Shown: positions 1 through 6,564, counted from the first letter of the stretch. The stretch: 6,564 nt of DNA from Actinomycetes bacterium (GCA_022600695.1 JAHZJY010000188.1:1-6564); one strand, 5' to 3'. The notes: generated by a model not told the origin, from the letters alone. Program-made: numbers and translations.

Positions 1-1176
1 CCGGAAAAGGCCGCGGTCGCCGACCTTGCCGCGTTACCGGTGATGACCAAGCAGCAGGCGCAGGACGAGTGGGATGCGATCATCGCCGTGCCCGGGCTGG
101 ATCGCGCCGGTGCCGAACGTGTTCTGGCCCAACAGCAGTGGTTCTCCTATACGCCGTCGGGTCAACAGCTTTTCAGCTCCGGAGGCTCCAGCGGTGTGCG
201 CGGCGTCTATGTGTGGAGTTGGTCCTTCTTCGTCACGGCGGCCTGTCTGGCGTGGCGGATGCAGGCCCGCGAGGAGCAGCAGCCGGCCGGCACCGACGAC
301 ACCGCACGTCTCGCGGTGCTGGCCGCGGCGGTGCCGCCGCACGCCAGCACACCGCTTTTCGATGTACCCACCACCGAGCGGATGCGCACCAGCGTCATCG
401 AAGCGGGCGCGCCGTTCGACCAGGTCGCGGCCCAAGTCGAAGCCGTCGCACCGACCCACCTGGTCGGCTACGCCACGGTGATCGGCCGGCTCGCCCGCGC
501 CACGGTGGCCGGTGAGCTGACCATCCGGCCCGGCCGGGTGAGTACCAATTCTGAGCCGCTGTCGCCGGAGGATCTCGCGGTGATCCGTCAGGCCTGGGAC
601 CCTGTGGTCCACAATCTCTGGGGCTCAACCGAAATCGGTGTCCAGGCCGTCGGCTGCGGCTATGGCGAAGGTCTGCATATCTGTGAGGACGAGGTGATCC
701 TCGAGCGGGTGAACGACGCGGGGGATCCGGTCGGAACCGACGAGCCGGCCACCCGGACGTTGGCGACCGGGCTGGCCAACCGGACATTTCCGTTCATCCG
801 CTATGACCTGGGTGATGAGGTGACTCTGCTGTCGGAGCGGTGCCCGTGCGGCAGTGCGTTCCGGCGGATCGCGGCGGTGGCCGGCCGCCGCGACGACGAC
901 TTCGCCTACGGCGCGGTGACGGTGCCGGCGAGCGCGTTCCGGCACGTGCTGGGTACCGACCCGGGCATCGCCGAGTATCAGGTGTTCCAGACCGCCGTGG
1001 GCGCGGAGATCCTGGTGGTCGGTGCCACCGATACGACGACGGTGTGCACCGCGGTGGAGGCGGCGGTGCGCCGGTACGGACTGAACCAGCCGCAATGCAG
1101 TGTCCGGGTCGTCGATCGTCTCCCGCGGCACCCCGGCACCGGGAAGCTCAAGCGGTTCGTCCCGCTGACGCGGTGA
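1..1176 (+). CDS. Phenylacetate-CoA ligase (PaaK)-family adenylate-forming enzyme, 5'-truncated
   Basis: Frame 1 is open from the first base and reads PEKAAVADLAALPVMTKQQ, so the GTG at 40 is internal and the true start lies upstream of the window. The visible 391 residues carry the adenylate-forming core motifs, numbered here from the window edge: the Ser/Gly-rich phosphate loop SSGGSSG (59-65), WGSTEIG (207-213), RYDLGD (267-272), the PaaK-type CPCG (281-284), GRRDD (295-299) and the C-terminal GTGKLKR, whose Lys382 is the expected catalytic lysine. Such enzymes activate a carboxylate with ATP and usually transfer it to CoA in the cytosol. About 40-60 residues are missing by comparison with typical PaaK proteins of 430-440 residues. 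No phenylacetate catabolic genes are visible nearby, so the substrate is unknown; another aryl or acyl acid is equally possible. It converges on the M20 gene. Family assignment is strong, substrate is not. Confidence 0.88.
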   Translation, partial: PEKAAVADLAALPVMTKQQAQDEWDAIIAVPGLDRAGAERVLAQQQWFSYTPSGQQLFSSGGSSGVRGVYVWSWSFFVTAACLAWRMQAREEQQPAGTDDTARLAVLAAAVPPHASTPLFDVPTTERMRTSVIEAGAPFDQVAAQVEAVAPTHLVGYATVIGRLARATVAGELTIRPGRVSTNSEPLSPEDLAVIRQAWDPVVHNLWGSTEIGVQAVGCGYGEGLHICEDEVILERVNDAGDPVGTDEPATRTLATGLANRTFPFIRYDLGDEVTLLSERCPCGSAFRRIAAVAGRRDDDFAYGAVTVPASAFRHVLGTDPGIAEYQVFQTAVGAEILVVGATDTTTVCTAVEAAVRRYGLNQPQCSVRVVDRLPRHPGTGKLKRFVPLTR

Positions 1177-1198
1177 TACCGCCGGCGCCTACCGCGCC
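1170..1198. terminator. Possible bidirectional terminator between convergent genes
   Basis: The 12 bp between the convergent stop codons, together with the flanking gene ends, contain two short perfect stems: GCGGT/ACCGC (1170-1174 with 1178-1182) and GGCGC/GCGCC (1184-1188 with 1194-1198). There is no T-tract on either strand. Tail-less GC-rich hairpins are proposed for mycobacterial terminators, but 5-bp stems arise often by chance at this GC content, so this is a weak call based mainly on position. Confidence 0.2.
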
Positions 1199-2457
1199 AG
1201 CCAGGCCAGCGCCGCGGCGACCAGGGCGGCGGTGCCGGTGTCCAAGGTCGGCTGGATCACCGGGGCGAAGTGCGGGGAGTGGTTGACCGGGATATCGCTG
1301 GCCACCCGGTCCTCGGCTTCGGCCCGACGGTACTGCTCCGGGTCGGTACCGCCGAAGAGCCAATAGCTGTACGGCGCACGTACACCGTTGGCGATATCAC
1401 TGAAGTCCTCACTGCCCAGCACCCGCGGTGGGGCGATCATCACCTCATCGCCGAGCGTCGCGGTCAGCGCCCCGGTGACGCGGGCGGTGACCTCCGGATC
1501 GTTGTCGGTCAACGGGGCCTGGTCGAAAAGTTCGAATTCCGGCTCGCGGGGACAGTTCGACGCCGTGCACTCGGCGGCGACGATCCGGCGGATCGCGGCG
1601 AGCAGTGCCGAGCGGGTTGGTTCGCTGTAGGTGCGGATATTGATCTGCAGCTCAGCCCGATCGGCGATGATGTTGGCCTTGGTGCCGGCGTGGACGCTGC
1701 CCACTGTCAGCACCGCCGGCTCGCCGGGTTCGACCTCGCGGGAGATGACGGTCTGCAGGCGCAGGATTATGGCCGCGGCGAGGACCACCGGGTCGATGGT
1801 GGCCTGTGGCATCGACGCGTGCCCGCCGCGGCCGTACACCGTCACCCGGACACAGTCCGATGCGGCGAAGGCCGGGCCGGGCACCGCCGCGAGCCGGCCG
1901 GCCGGCAGCGGGGCCACATGCTGGCCGAGGGCGACATCCACCGGGCCGACGAGCGCGGCGAGGCCGTCGTCGACCATCGCACGCGCGCCGTCGACGGTCT
2001 CCTCGGCGGGCTGAAAGACGGCGACCAGCGTTCCCCGCCAATGCTTTTCACCGACAGCCAGCAGGTGCGCCGCGCCTAGCAGGCAGGCGGTGTGCATATC
2101 GTGACCGCAGGCGTGGGCCACCGGCACCGGGGTGTCCGCACCCACCGGGGTGCCCAAGTCCGTGCTGGCATAGGGCAGTCCGCTGTCCTCCTTGACCGGC
2201 AATGCGTCCATATCGGCGCGCAGCAGCACCGTCGGTCCGTCGCCGTTGCGGAGTATCCCGACGACGCCGGTACCGCCTACGCCGGTGCGGACCTCGAAAC
2301 CGTCCCCGCGCAGCCGGTCGGCCACCAGTGCCGCGGTCCGGTGCTCCTGGTGGGACAGCTCCGGGTGCTGGTGCAGATCCCGGTACAGCGGCTCCTGCCA
2401 CTCGCGGACGGCCCGGGCAGGTGCCAGCACCTCGGAGATGGCGGCGGTTGTGGTCAT
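1189..2457 (-). CDS. M20-family amidohydrolase (metallo-aminoacylase type)
   Basis: This complete 422-residue cytosolic protein (no signal peptide) has the length and motif order of M20D amidohydrolases, which remove acyl or aryl groups from N-acyl amino acids (hippurate hydrolase, IAA-amino acid hydrolase, AmiA/AmiB-like). Visible sites are LHQHPELS near the N-terminus, RADMDALPV, and ACGHDMH with predicted metal ligands Cys117 and His119. PAEE supplies catalytic Glu152 and ligand Glu153, GQH gives His180, and GGHASMP (His213) lies in the inserted dimerisation domain. GSEDFS and the C-terminal NHSPHF (His393) complete the set. All expected ligands are present, so it should be active. The ATG start follows a GAAAGGG Shine-Dalgarno by 7 nt. 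It lies 66 bp downstream of the GH16 gene on the same strand, so co-transcription is possible but not shown. The natural substrate cannot be read from the sequence, and I do not assign amiA or amiB. Confidence 0.93.
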   Translation of the reverse strand: MTTTAAISEVLAPARAVREWQEPLYRDLHQHPELSHQEHRTAALVADRLRGDGFEVRTGVGGTGVVGILRNGDGPTVLLRADMDALPVKEDSGLPYASTDLGTPVGADTPVPVAHACGHDMHTACLLGAAHLLAVGEKHWRGTLVAVFQPAEETVDGARAMVDDGLAALVGPVDVALGQHVAPLPAGRLAAVPGPAFAASDCVRVTVYGRGGHASMPQATIDPVVLAAAIILRLQTVISREVEPGEPAVLTVGSVHAGTKANIIADRAELQINIRTYSEPTRSALLAAIRRIVAAECTASNCPREPEFELFDQAPLTDNDPEVTARVTGALTATLGDEVMIAPPRVLGSEDFSDIANGVRAPYSYWLFGGTDPEQYRRAEAEDRVASDIPVNHSPHFAPVIQPTLDTGTAALVAAALAWLAR

Positions 2458-2464
2458 GGCGTGG

Positions 2465-2471
2465 CCCTTTC
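2465..2471 (-). promoter_or_regulatory. Ribosome binding site of the M20 amidohydrolase
   Basis: On the minus strand GAAAGGG lies 7 nt before the ATG at 2457. It supports this start and shows the gene is translated from its own site rather than by coupling to the upstream GH16 gene. Confidence 0.6.
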
Positions 2472-2484
2472 GCTGTTCGGTGCT

Positions 2485-2524
2485 GCGTCCGCGGATATCT
2501 CGGTTTGCCGCGCGGCACGGACGC
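2485..2524 (-). repeat. Nested inverted repeat in the GH16-M20 intergenic gap
   Basis: Directly at the GH16 stop codon, a 7-bp arm CGGACGC (2518-2524) pairs with GCGTCCG (2485-2491). Next to the first arm, inside the enclosed segment, is the perfect 12-bp palindrome TGCCGCGCGGCA (2506-2517). Transcribed from the minus strand this could fold into an outer stem around a small hairpin and act as a weak terminator, an RNA-processing site or an operator ahead of the M20 gene. There is no U-tract. The structure is visible in the sequence; any function is inference. Confidence 0.35.
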
Positions 2525-5500
2525 TACAGCGGATATTCGTCCGGTGCCGCGTAAAAGCCGTTGGGCCAGGTTTCCGGTTCGTAGGTATCCGCCGGTGCGT
2601 AGCTCGGTGTGATGCGTACCCAATCGATGTCAAGGTAGGCGGTGTCGAAGTTCGGGTCGCCGGCCCAACCGACCTGATCGCGGTATCCCGATGCGGGGAA
2701 CCAGATTCCGATCCAGAATCGTGACGCCCGGTGGGGGACGTTGTCCTGGCCGAACGATTCGCCGGTATAGCGGGCCACTTCGACATCGTCGACGAACCAG
2801 GCGACGAACGGGTCACGGCCATCGCCACCGGCATGCCACTCGTAGGCGTAGGTGTGGAACTCGCCGTCGGCGACGAGCTCACCGATGTCCGGGCGCAGGG
2901 ACACATTGCCGCCTTCGCCACCGAACTTGCCGCCCCAGGTGTTGGCCCGCGCGTGCTCGAAGCTCACCGGGTCGTTCAGCGATCCGTCGTCGCGCGCGGT
3001 CGGGAACTCCCAGTCGATCTCGGAGTTCCGGATGCGATTCGGTTCGGTCCAGTACTCCGGCTGGCTGGGGTGATATTCGATGTAGTGGTAGCTCCAGAAG
3101 GCGCTGGCGGCTCCGAGCGTCTGCGGCACTCGGGCGCGAACCTCATAACGCCCGGACGCGTAGTAGTCGCGGGTGACGATGGTCGCACCGACCCGGGTGG
3201 TGCGGCCACCGTGCCCGGCCACCTCGCCGGTGTAGTCGTCACCGTGGGCGGCCAGCCGCACGATACCGTCGGTGACGGAGACGTTGGCCGGGATGACTCC
3301 GCCGTTGTCCCCGCCCCACGCCTTGTCGGCGATCAGCCATGTCTCCTCGTTCAGCCCGCCGGTGAAGTCGTCGAAGAGTTCGGGCTGCGGGCTGGGATAG
3401 GGGTCGGGGGTGTCGAGCCACTCGTCACCGTTGGCCAGGATGGTGATGTCGTCGACGAACAGGGCGTTGTCGTCACCGCGCCAGTTCTCGGCGACGACTT
3501 TGACCGACACCCAGCGATCCGGGGTGGTGAACGCGATCTCGACGGGCTGCCACCCGGTGTCGGTGATGAGCTGCCATGCGTGCAGTGAACCGTCCGGGCT
3601 GAACACCGACAGGGTGGCGTCGCCGGAATCGACCCGGGCGCGCGCGGACAACACATAGTCGGTCTCCGGTGGCAGCAGCATCGGCAGGTCCTGGGCGATC
3701 CGCCCGGTCTGCCCCGGGGTCGACACGATTCGCATGGTGCCGTCGGATTGGCGGGTCGCCTGGTCGAGCACCCAGCCATGGGTATCGGGCTCGAAAGTTC
3801 CGTTGGCCACCAGATTCTCGCCAGGGCCGGGCAGGCTCACCAGTGGCGGCGGCGACGCGCCCGGCGCGGTTGGATCGACCACCGGTGGGTCGAGGGAACC
3901 TTCGACCAGCCGCACATCGGTGACGGTGACCACCCCGGCCGGGGCGTTGCGTCCGGCCGCGACGAAGACGGTGAGCTCGGTCGACCCGGTACCGGTGTAG
4001 ATCGTCAGGCGCCGCTCGCTCAGCGATGCGGATTGACCGGCCCCGGTCTTGTCGAGCTGGGGGCCGTCGATGACACCCCAAACCCCCCACACGTCGCTGG
4101 GCTCGGAACCGCTGGTGCGCAACGTGAGAGCCAAGGTGTACAGGGTTTCCGGCTGCAGATCGGTGATTCGCTGGGAAATCCGGGCATCCGCGGTCTCGGT
4201 TGCGGTGAGCCGAACCGCGGTAGCGCTGTCATCGGCGACGGCGGCGACGTCTCCGGATACCTCCCAGCCGGTCAGGCCGTCGGCAAAGGTCGCGTTCAGC
4301 AGCAGGTTCGGGCCGGCGGGTTCGGGTTCCGGTTGAGGTTCGGGATCGGGCTCCGGCTCCGGTTCCGGTGCTGGTTGGGGATCGGGCTCCGGTTCCGGTT
4401 CCGGTTCCGGTTCCGGTTGGGGTTCGGGTTCCGGTTCTGGTTGGGGGGGCGGCGGTGGAGTGGGCGCGGCCAGCACGTTCACCGTCACCGTGCCGGTGGC
4501 GGTGTGGCCGGGATCGCCGAGCAGCCCGAAGGTCAGCATGTGGAGCAGACCGGGAAATCCGTGAATGGCGAAACCACCGTCGTAGTCCGAGGCGGTGACG
4601 CGGAACACGTCGGTATAGGTTGTCTCGCCGTTCCACCCCGCCGGCGGAGTGTAGGTGGCGGAACCATCGGCGAGTTTCACCATCCCCGCGGCGGTTCCGG
4701 TTCCGGTGCTCTGGCCGTCGATGCTGTAGGTGAGGACATCGGTGTCAGCGTCCCGAGCACCCAGCGCGAAGGGCAGGCTGCTCTCTCCCGGTCGAAGGTT
4801 CACCGACACCGTTTGGGGCGAGAAGGTCGGCGAGGCGGCGAAGAAGGTGCGTTGCAACCAGGTCTGCACGGCGGCGAAGACCGATACCGGTTCGCTGACC
4901 GCAGTCACCGTCGCCACCGTCGACGCATGCTGCGGAGTCGACGCCGGGCCCGTGGTCACGGCGGCGGCCGCGGCAACGCCGGCCGGTGCGCTGCGGTTGA
5001 GCCACAACCGTTCGGTATCACGGCGTGTCCAGGCCAGGACGGCCAGCGGCGCCGGCGACTGTGCCGGAGTGGTCGGGGCGCCGGGCGGCGACAACGGCGT
5101 CACCGCCGCCGCGGCGATAGCGGGAATACGACTCAGGGTGACCGGGACCGCCTCGGCCTCGTCCCCGCTCGCCGGTTGCGGTCCGGCGCCGACGACCGGA
5201 GCGGCCGCTATGGCCGGAGCCGCAATGACGGTGACGCTCTCGACCACGTCCGCGGCGATCTCGGCTGCCGACACCGCCGAAAGCGGGTCACGATCCGCCC
5301 TTCCGGGGCCGGCTTCCGGTAGTGCAGCCGACCGCGATGCCGGCGCGGACCCGCCGTCGCGCGGGCCTGCCGCGCCGTGGCGGTCGGTGGCCGTTGCGCC
5401 GCCGGTGACCCTCCCGGCCGGTGCCGGCCGGTTCGCCGTGGTCGCCCGGGTCTTGCTTCGGGGGCTCGTCGGAACCTGACGGGCGGTGCGGGGGGTTGCC

Positions 5501-5664
5501 CCGGCACGTCCTCCCGAAGGCCTCGAGGGTGTCGATGCCGTTCTCTCCGAACCGGATTCGGACGGCTCGGCCTTGCCGACCGCGGGCGCAGCGACCCCGA
5601 TGCCGGCCAACCCGAGCAGCACGGTCAGGGATCCGGCCCAACCGATGTACCTGGCACCGTTCAT
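2524..5664 (-). CDS. Secreted multidomain GH16 glycoside hydrolase with cadherin-like domain, Pro-Glu linker and two CBM4/9-like modules
   Basis: The protein has 1046 residues from the ATG at 5664, which has a strong GGAAGGAG ribosome site 6 nt upstream; a GTG ten codons earlier would place that site inside the gene. Residues 1-32 form a Sec-type signal peptide (hydrophobic core [15 protein letters not shown], cleavage near GKA|EP). Residues 33-265 are a disordered Ala/Pro/Thr/Ser region with [12 protein letters not shown] (about 208-219). QTWLQRTFF (267-275) leads into a cadherin-like or VCBS-like beta domain (about 285-400). A Pro/Glu linker follows (403-449), then two CBM4/9-like modules (about 452-589 and 616-743), each starting NL..N.TF. 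The GH16 domain spans about 761-1019 and carries SEIDWEF with nucleophile Glu882, Asp884 and acid/base Glu886. GH16 enzymes cleave or transglycosylate beta-1,3/1,4 glucans and galactans; the substrate here is unknown. No sortase motif or membrane anchor is visible, so secretion or loose envelope association is likely. Confidence 0.93.
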   Translation of the reverse strand: MNGARYIGWAGSLTVLLGLAGIGVAAPAVGKAEPSESGSERTASTPSRPSGGRAGATPRTARQVPTSPRSKTRATTANRPAPAGRVTGGATATDRHGAAGPRDGGSAPASRSAALPEAGPGRADRDPLSAVSAAEIAADVVESVTVIAAPAIAAAPVVGAGPQPASGDEAEAVPVTLSRIPAIAAAAVTPLSPPGAPTTPAQSPAPLAVLAWTRRDTERLWLNRSAPAGVAAAAAVTTGPASTPQHASTVATVTAVSEPVSVFAAVQTWLQRTFFAASPTFSPQTVSVNLRPGESSLPFALGARDADTDVLTYSIDGQSTGTGTAAGMVKLADGSATYTPPAGWNGETTYTDVFRVTASDYDGGFAIHGFPGLLHMLTFGLLGDPGHTATGTVTVNVLAAPTPPPPPQPEPEPEPQPEPEPEPEPEPDPQPAPEPEPEPDPEPQPEPEPAGPNLLLNATFADGLTGWEVSGDVAAVADDSATAVRLTATETADARISQRITDLQPETLYTLALTLRTSGSEPSDVWGVWGVIDGPQLDKTGAGQSASLSERRLTIYTGTGSTELTVFVAAGRNAPAGVVTVTDVRLVEGSLDPPVVDPTAPGASPPPLVSLPGPGENLVANGTFEPDTHGWVLDQATRQSDGTMRIVSTPGQTGRIAQDLPMLLPPETDYVLSARARVDSGDATLSVFSPDGSLHAWQLITDTGWQPVEIAFTTPDRWVSVKVVAENWRGDDNALFVDDITILANGDEWLDTPDPYPSPQPELFDDFTGGLNEETWLIADKAWGGDNGGVIPANVSVTDGIVRLAAHGDDYTGEVAGHGGRTTRVGATIVTRDYYASGRYEVRARVPQTLGAASAFWSYHYIEYHPSQPEYWTEPNRIRNSEIDWEFPTARDDGSLNDPVSFEHARANTWGGKFGGEGGNVSLRPDIGELVADGEFHTYAYEWHAGGDGRDPFVAWFVDDVEVARYTGESFGQDNVPHRASRFWIGIWFPASGYRDQVGWAGDPNFDTAYLDIDWVRITPSYAPADTYEPETWPNGFYAAPDEYPL
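4318..4458 (-). repeat. Degenerate hexanucleotide repeat encoding the Pro-Glu linker
   Basis: Inside the GH16 gene this tract encodes residues 403-449: five prolines, then alternating Pro-Glu with occasional Gln, Asp or Ala in the acidic position. The unit on the + strand is CCGGTT or close variants. The cleanest part is five exact tandem copies at 4389-4418. Because the unit is 6 bp, gain or loss of copies changes linker length without a frameshift. Such Pro-rich acidic linkers are typically extended and stiff, and this one separates the surface-type N-terminal half from the carbohydrate-active half. Confidence 0.85.
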
Positions 5665-5670
5665 GGCGAA

Positions 5671-5678
5671 CTCCTTCC
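5671..5678 (-). promoter_or_regulatory. Ribosome binding site deciding the GH16 start
   Basis: Minus-strand GGAAGGAG, preceded by a run of six G, lies 6 nt before the ATG at 5664. It matches the anti-Shine-Dalgarno well and argues for the ATG rather than the in-frame GTG at 5694, which has no comparable site and would add ten charged residues in front of the signal peptide. Confidence 0.75.
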
Positions 5679-5698
5679 CCCCTCGATCTAACACCCGG

Positions 5699-5722
5699 GC
5701 GATCCGGGGCGCGAGCGATCCG
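5699..5722. repeat. Short direct repeat upstream of the GH16 gene
   Basis: GCGATCCG occurs at 5699-5706 and again at 5715-5722, 16 bp apart, in the leader or promoter region of the GH16 gene. Spaced 8-mers of this type can be regulator half-sites, but 16 bp is not a whole number of helical turns and two copies can occur by chance. Confidence 0.25.
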
Positions 5723-5730
5723 AGGCGTGC

Positions 5731-5746
5731 GCCACCAGCCGGTGGC
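5731..5746. repeat. Perfect inverted repeat in the divergent intergenic region
   Basis: GCCACC (5731-5736) and GGTGGC (5741-5746) form a 6-bp perfect stem with a 4-nt AGCC loop, 67 bp upstream of the GH16 start codon. As DNA it could be an operator half-site pair; as RNA it could be a hairpin in the GH16 leader. I recognised no riboswitch or known operator consensus in this 213-bp gap. Confidence 0.35.
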
Positions 5747-5789
5747 CGGCCATCCCCGACGGTCCCGAACAGATCGAGCCCCTGTGCGC

Positions 5790-5795
5790 TTTAAT
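5790..5795 (+). promoter_or_regulatory. Candidate -10 element for the ClC gene
   Basis: TTTAAT matches the sigma-70/SigA -10 consensus TATAAT at five of six bases and is the most AT-rich spot in the divergent gap. It would place a transcription start near 5802 and give a leader of about 75 nt. No good -35 element lies 16-18 bp upstream (GAACAG at 5767-5772), which is tolerated by mycobacterial SigA promoters but weakens the call. Confidence 0.3.
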
Positions 5796-5861
5796 GAGTC
5801 TTCGGCATCAACGATCACCGGCAAGGAGCAGAGACCGTCAACGTCCCGACCTGCCAACCCC

Positions 5862-5871
5862 GGAAGAAGGG
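5862..5871 (+). promoter_or_regulatory. Ribosome binding site of the ClC gene
   Basis: The purine run GGAAGAAGGG ends 6 nt before the ATG at 5878 and is the only convincing ribosome site near the 5' end of this reading frame. It fixes the start of the ClC protein. Confidence 0.7.
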
Positions 5872-5877
5872 TCGCTG

Positions 5878-6564
5878 ATGAGTCCGCCCCGGCGACCGGA
5901 CGCCTACCCCGATCAGCCCGAAGACTCGCTGAGGGGCGCGGTGCTGATCTGCGTCACCGCGACCTTCGCCGGAGCGTTGATCGGATTCATCGGGGGTGTC
6001 TTCCGCTGGTGCCTGCAAACGGCTGACCGGCTGCGCCTGGATCTGGTTGATTGGACACATCAACTGGCCGGCCCGGGCTGGCTTGTTCCGATGGCCGCAG
6101 CGGCCCTCGGGGCCACCCTGGCGGCACTGGTGGTGCGCTGGGAGCCGCTGGCCGACGGCAGCGGGATTCAGCACGTTGAGGCGGTCTACCGGCGCGAGAT
6201 GCCGCCGCCGCAGATCCGGCTGCTGCCGGCGAAGTTCATCGGCGGGGTGTTGGCAATCGGATCGGGACTGGTGCTGGGCCGGGAAGGGCCCACGGTGCAC
6301 ATGGGCGCGGCGATCGGTGCGCAGACGGCCCGCCACTTCCGGCTTCCCGACTCTGATATCCGGATGATGCAGACCGCGCTGGGCGGTGCGGGCCTGGCGG
6401 TCGCGTTCAATGCCCCGATCGGTGGAACGCTGTTCACCCTCGAGGAGGTGACTCGCTCCTTCCGGATCAGAACCGTGCTGGCGACGGTGTTCGCCGCGGC
6501 CACAGCCGTCGGGTGCTCCCGCCTGGTCCTCGGTGACCGCGCGGAATTCCAGCTGGAGCCGATC
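5878..6564 (+). CDS. ClC-family chloride/proton antiporter, 3'-truncated
   Basis: The reading frame from ATG 5878 stays open to the last base, giving the first 229 residues (MSPPRRPDAYPDQPED...) of a longer membrane protein. A short hydrophilic N-terminus is followed by several hydrophobic helices. The ClC selectivity-filter motifs are present: GSGIQ (94-98, usual form GSGIP), GREGPT (134-139) with gating Glu136, and AFNAPIGGTLFTLEE, whose Glu190 aligns with the internal proton glutamate Glu203 of E. coli ClcA; Glu136 aligns with its Glu148. Having both glutamates predicts a 2Cl-/H+ exchanger in the cytoplasmic membrane rather than a passive channel. Ser95 in the filter fits chloride rather than nitrate preference. 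The central tyrosine motif, the remaining helices and any C-terminal CBS domains lie beyond the window. It is transcribed divergently from the GH16 gene. Family assignment is firm; physiological role (acid resistance, ion balance) is inferred from the family. Confidence 0.92.
   Translation, partial: MSPPRRPDAYPDQPEDSLRGAVLICVTATFAGALIGFIGGVFRWCLQTADRLRLDLVDWTHQLAGPGWLVPMAAAALGATLAALVVRWEPLADGSGIQHVEAVYRREMPPPQIRLLPAKFIGGVLAIGSGLVLGREGPTVHMGAAIGAQTARHFRLPDSDIRMMQTALGGAGLAVAFNAPIGGTLFTLEEVTRSFRIRTVLATVFAAATAVGCSRLVLGDRAEFQLEPI

Noticed and set aside
625..1131. 168-codon minus-strand open frame within the ligase gene
   Set aside because: Antisense to the conserved WGSTEIG to GKLKR region of the ligase, His/Arg-rich, no ribosome site.
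1270..2079. 269-codon + strand open frame opposite the M20 gene
   Set aside because: The minus strand encodes a full M20 enzyme with all metal ligands; the antisense frame is a compositional shadow.
2731..3588. 285-codon + strand open frame opposite the CBM2 and GH16 domains
   Set aside because: Shadow of the GH16 gene in a GC-rich genome; the real frame carries the catalytic motif and the opposite one has no recognisable motif.
4321..4458. Repeat tract as a possible CRISPR array or non-coding satellite
   Set aside because: The units are 6 bp with no spacers and keep the GH16 reading frame as alternating Pro-Glu.
3748..5322. 524-codon open frame on the + strand opposite the GH16 gene
   Set aside because: It is antisense to a protein with clear domain structure and is kept open by high GC and the repeat tract; its Gly/Arg-rich translation shows no domain and it has no ribosome site.
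5677..5682. Run of six G (minus strand) as a phase-variation tract
   Set aside because: It is short and lies upstream of the start codon next to the ribosome site, so slippage would not change the reading frame.
5665..5798. Riboswitch (for example the c-di-AMP ydaO type found before actinobacterial wall hydrolases) in the GH16 leader
   Set aside because: I could not match the conserved core sequences of that or any other riboswitch class; only a small hairpin is visible.
5815..6336. 173-codon minus-strand open frame opposite the ClC gene start
   Set aside because: The + strand encodes the ClC filter motifs; the antisense frame has no motif and would overlap the intergenic region.

Overview
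The window looks like chromosomal DNA of a high-GC actinobacterium, most likely a non-tuberculous mycobacterium (Mycolicibacterium-like). The grounds are the strong G/C bias at third codon positions and a secreted protein whose Ala/Pro/Thr-rich N-terminal half carries motifs ([20 protein letters not shown] followed by a cadherin-like domain) that I recognise from mycobacterial surface proteins. The genus is inferred from style, not from a marker gene.

Layout. Positions 1-1176 (+) hold the 3' part of an adenylate-forming ligase of the phenylacetate-CoA ligase (PaaK) family; its 5' end lies outside the window. It converges, with only 12 bp between stop codons, on a complete M20-family amidohydrolase (1189-2457, -). 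Upstream of that gene, on the same strand after a 66-bp gap that can form a nested stem-loop, is the dominant feature: a 1046-residue secreted multidomain glycoside hydrolase (2524-5664, -). Its order is signal peptide, long disordered Ala/Pro/Thr region, cadherin-like beta domain, Pro-Glu repeat linker, two CBM4/9-like carbohydrate-binding modules and a C-terminal GH16 catalytic domain. A 213-bp divergent intergenic region (5665-5877) with a hairpin and short repeats separates it from the 5' part of a ClC-type chloride/proton antiporter gene (5878 to the window end, +).

How they fit together. The GH16 protein and the amidohydrolase could be co-transcribed, but nothing in the sequence ties their substrates together. 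The ligase and the ClC transporter are probably separate transcription units with general functions. The GH16 protein is the most unusual item: a surface or secreted beta-glucan-type enzyme built by joining a mycobacterial surface-protein N-terminus to carbohydrate-binding and catalytic modules. I saw no mobile element, CRISPR array, tRNA, rRNA, or defence or biosynthetic gene cluster.
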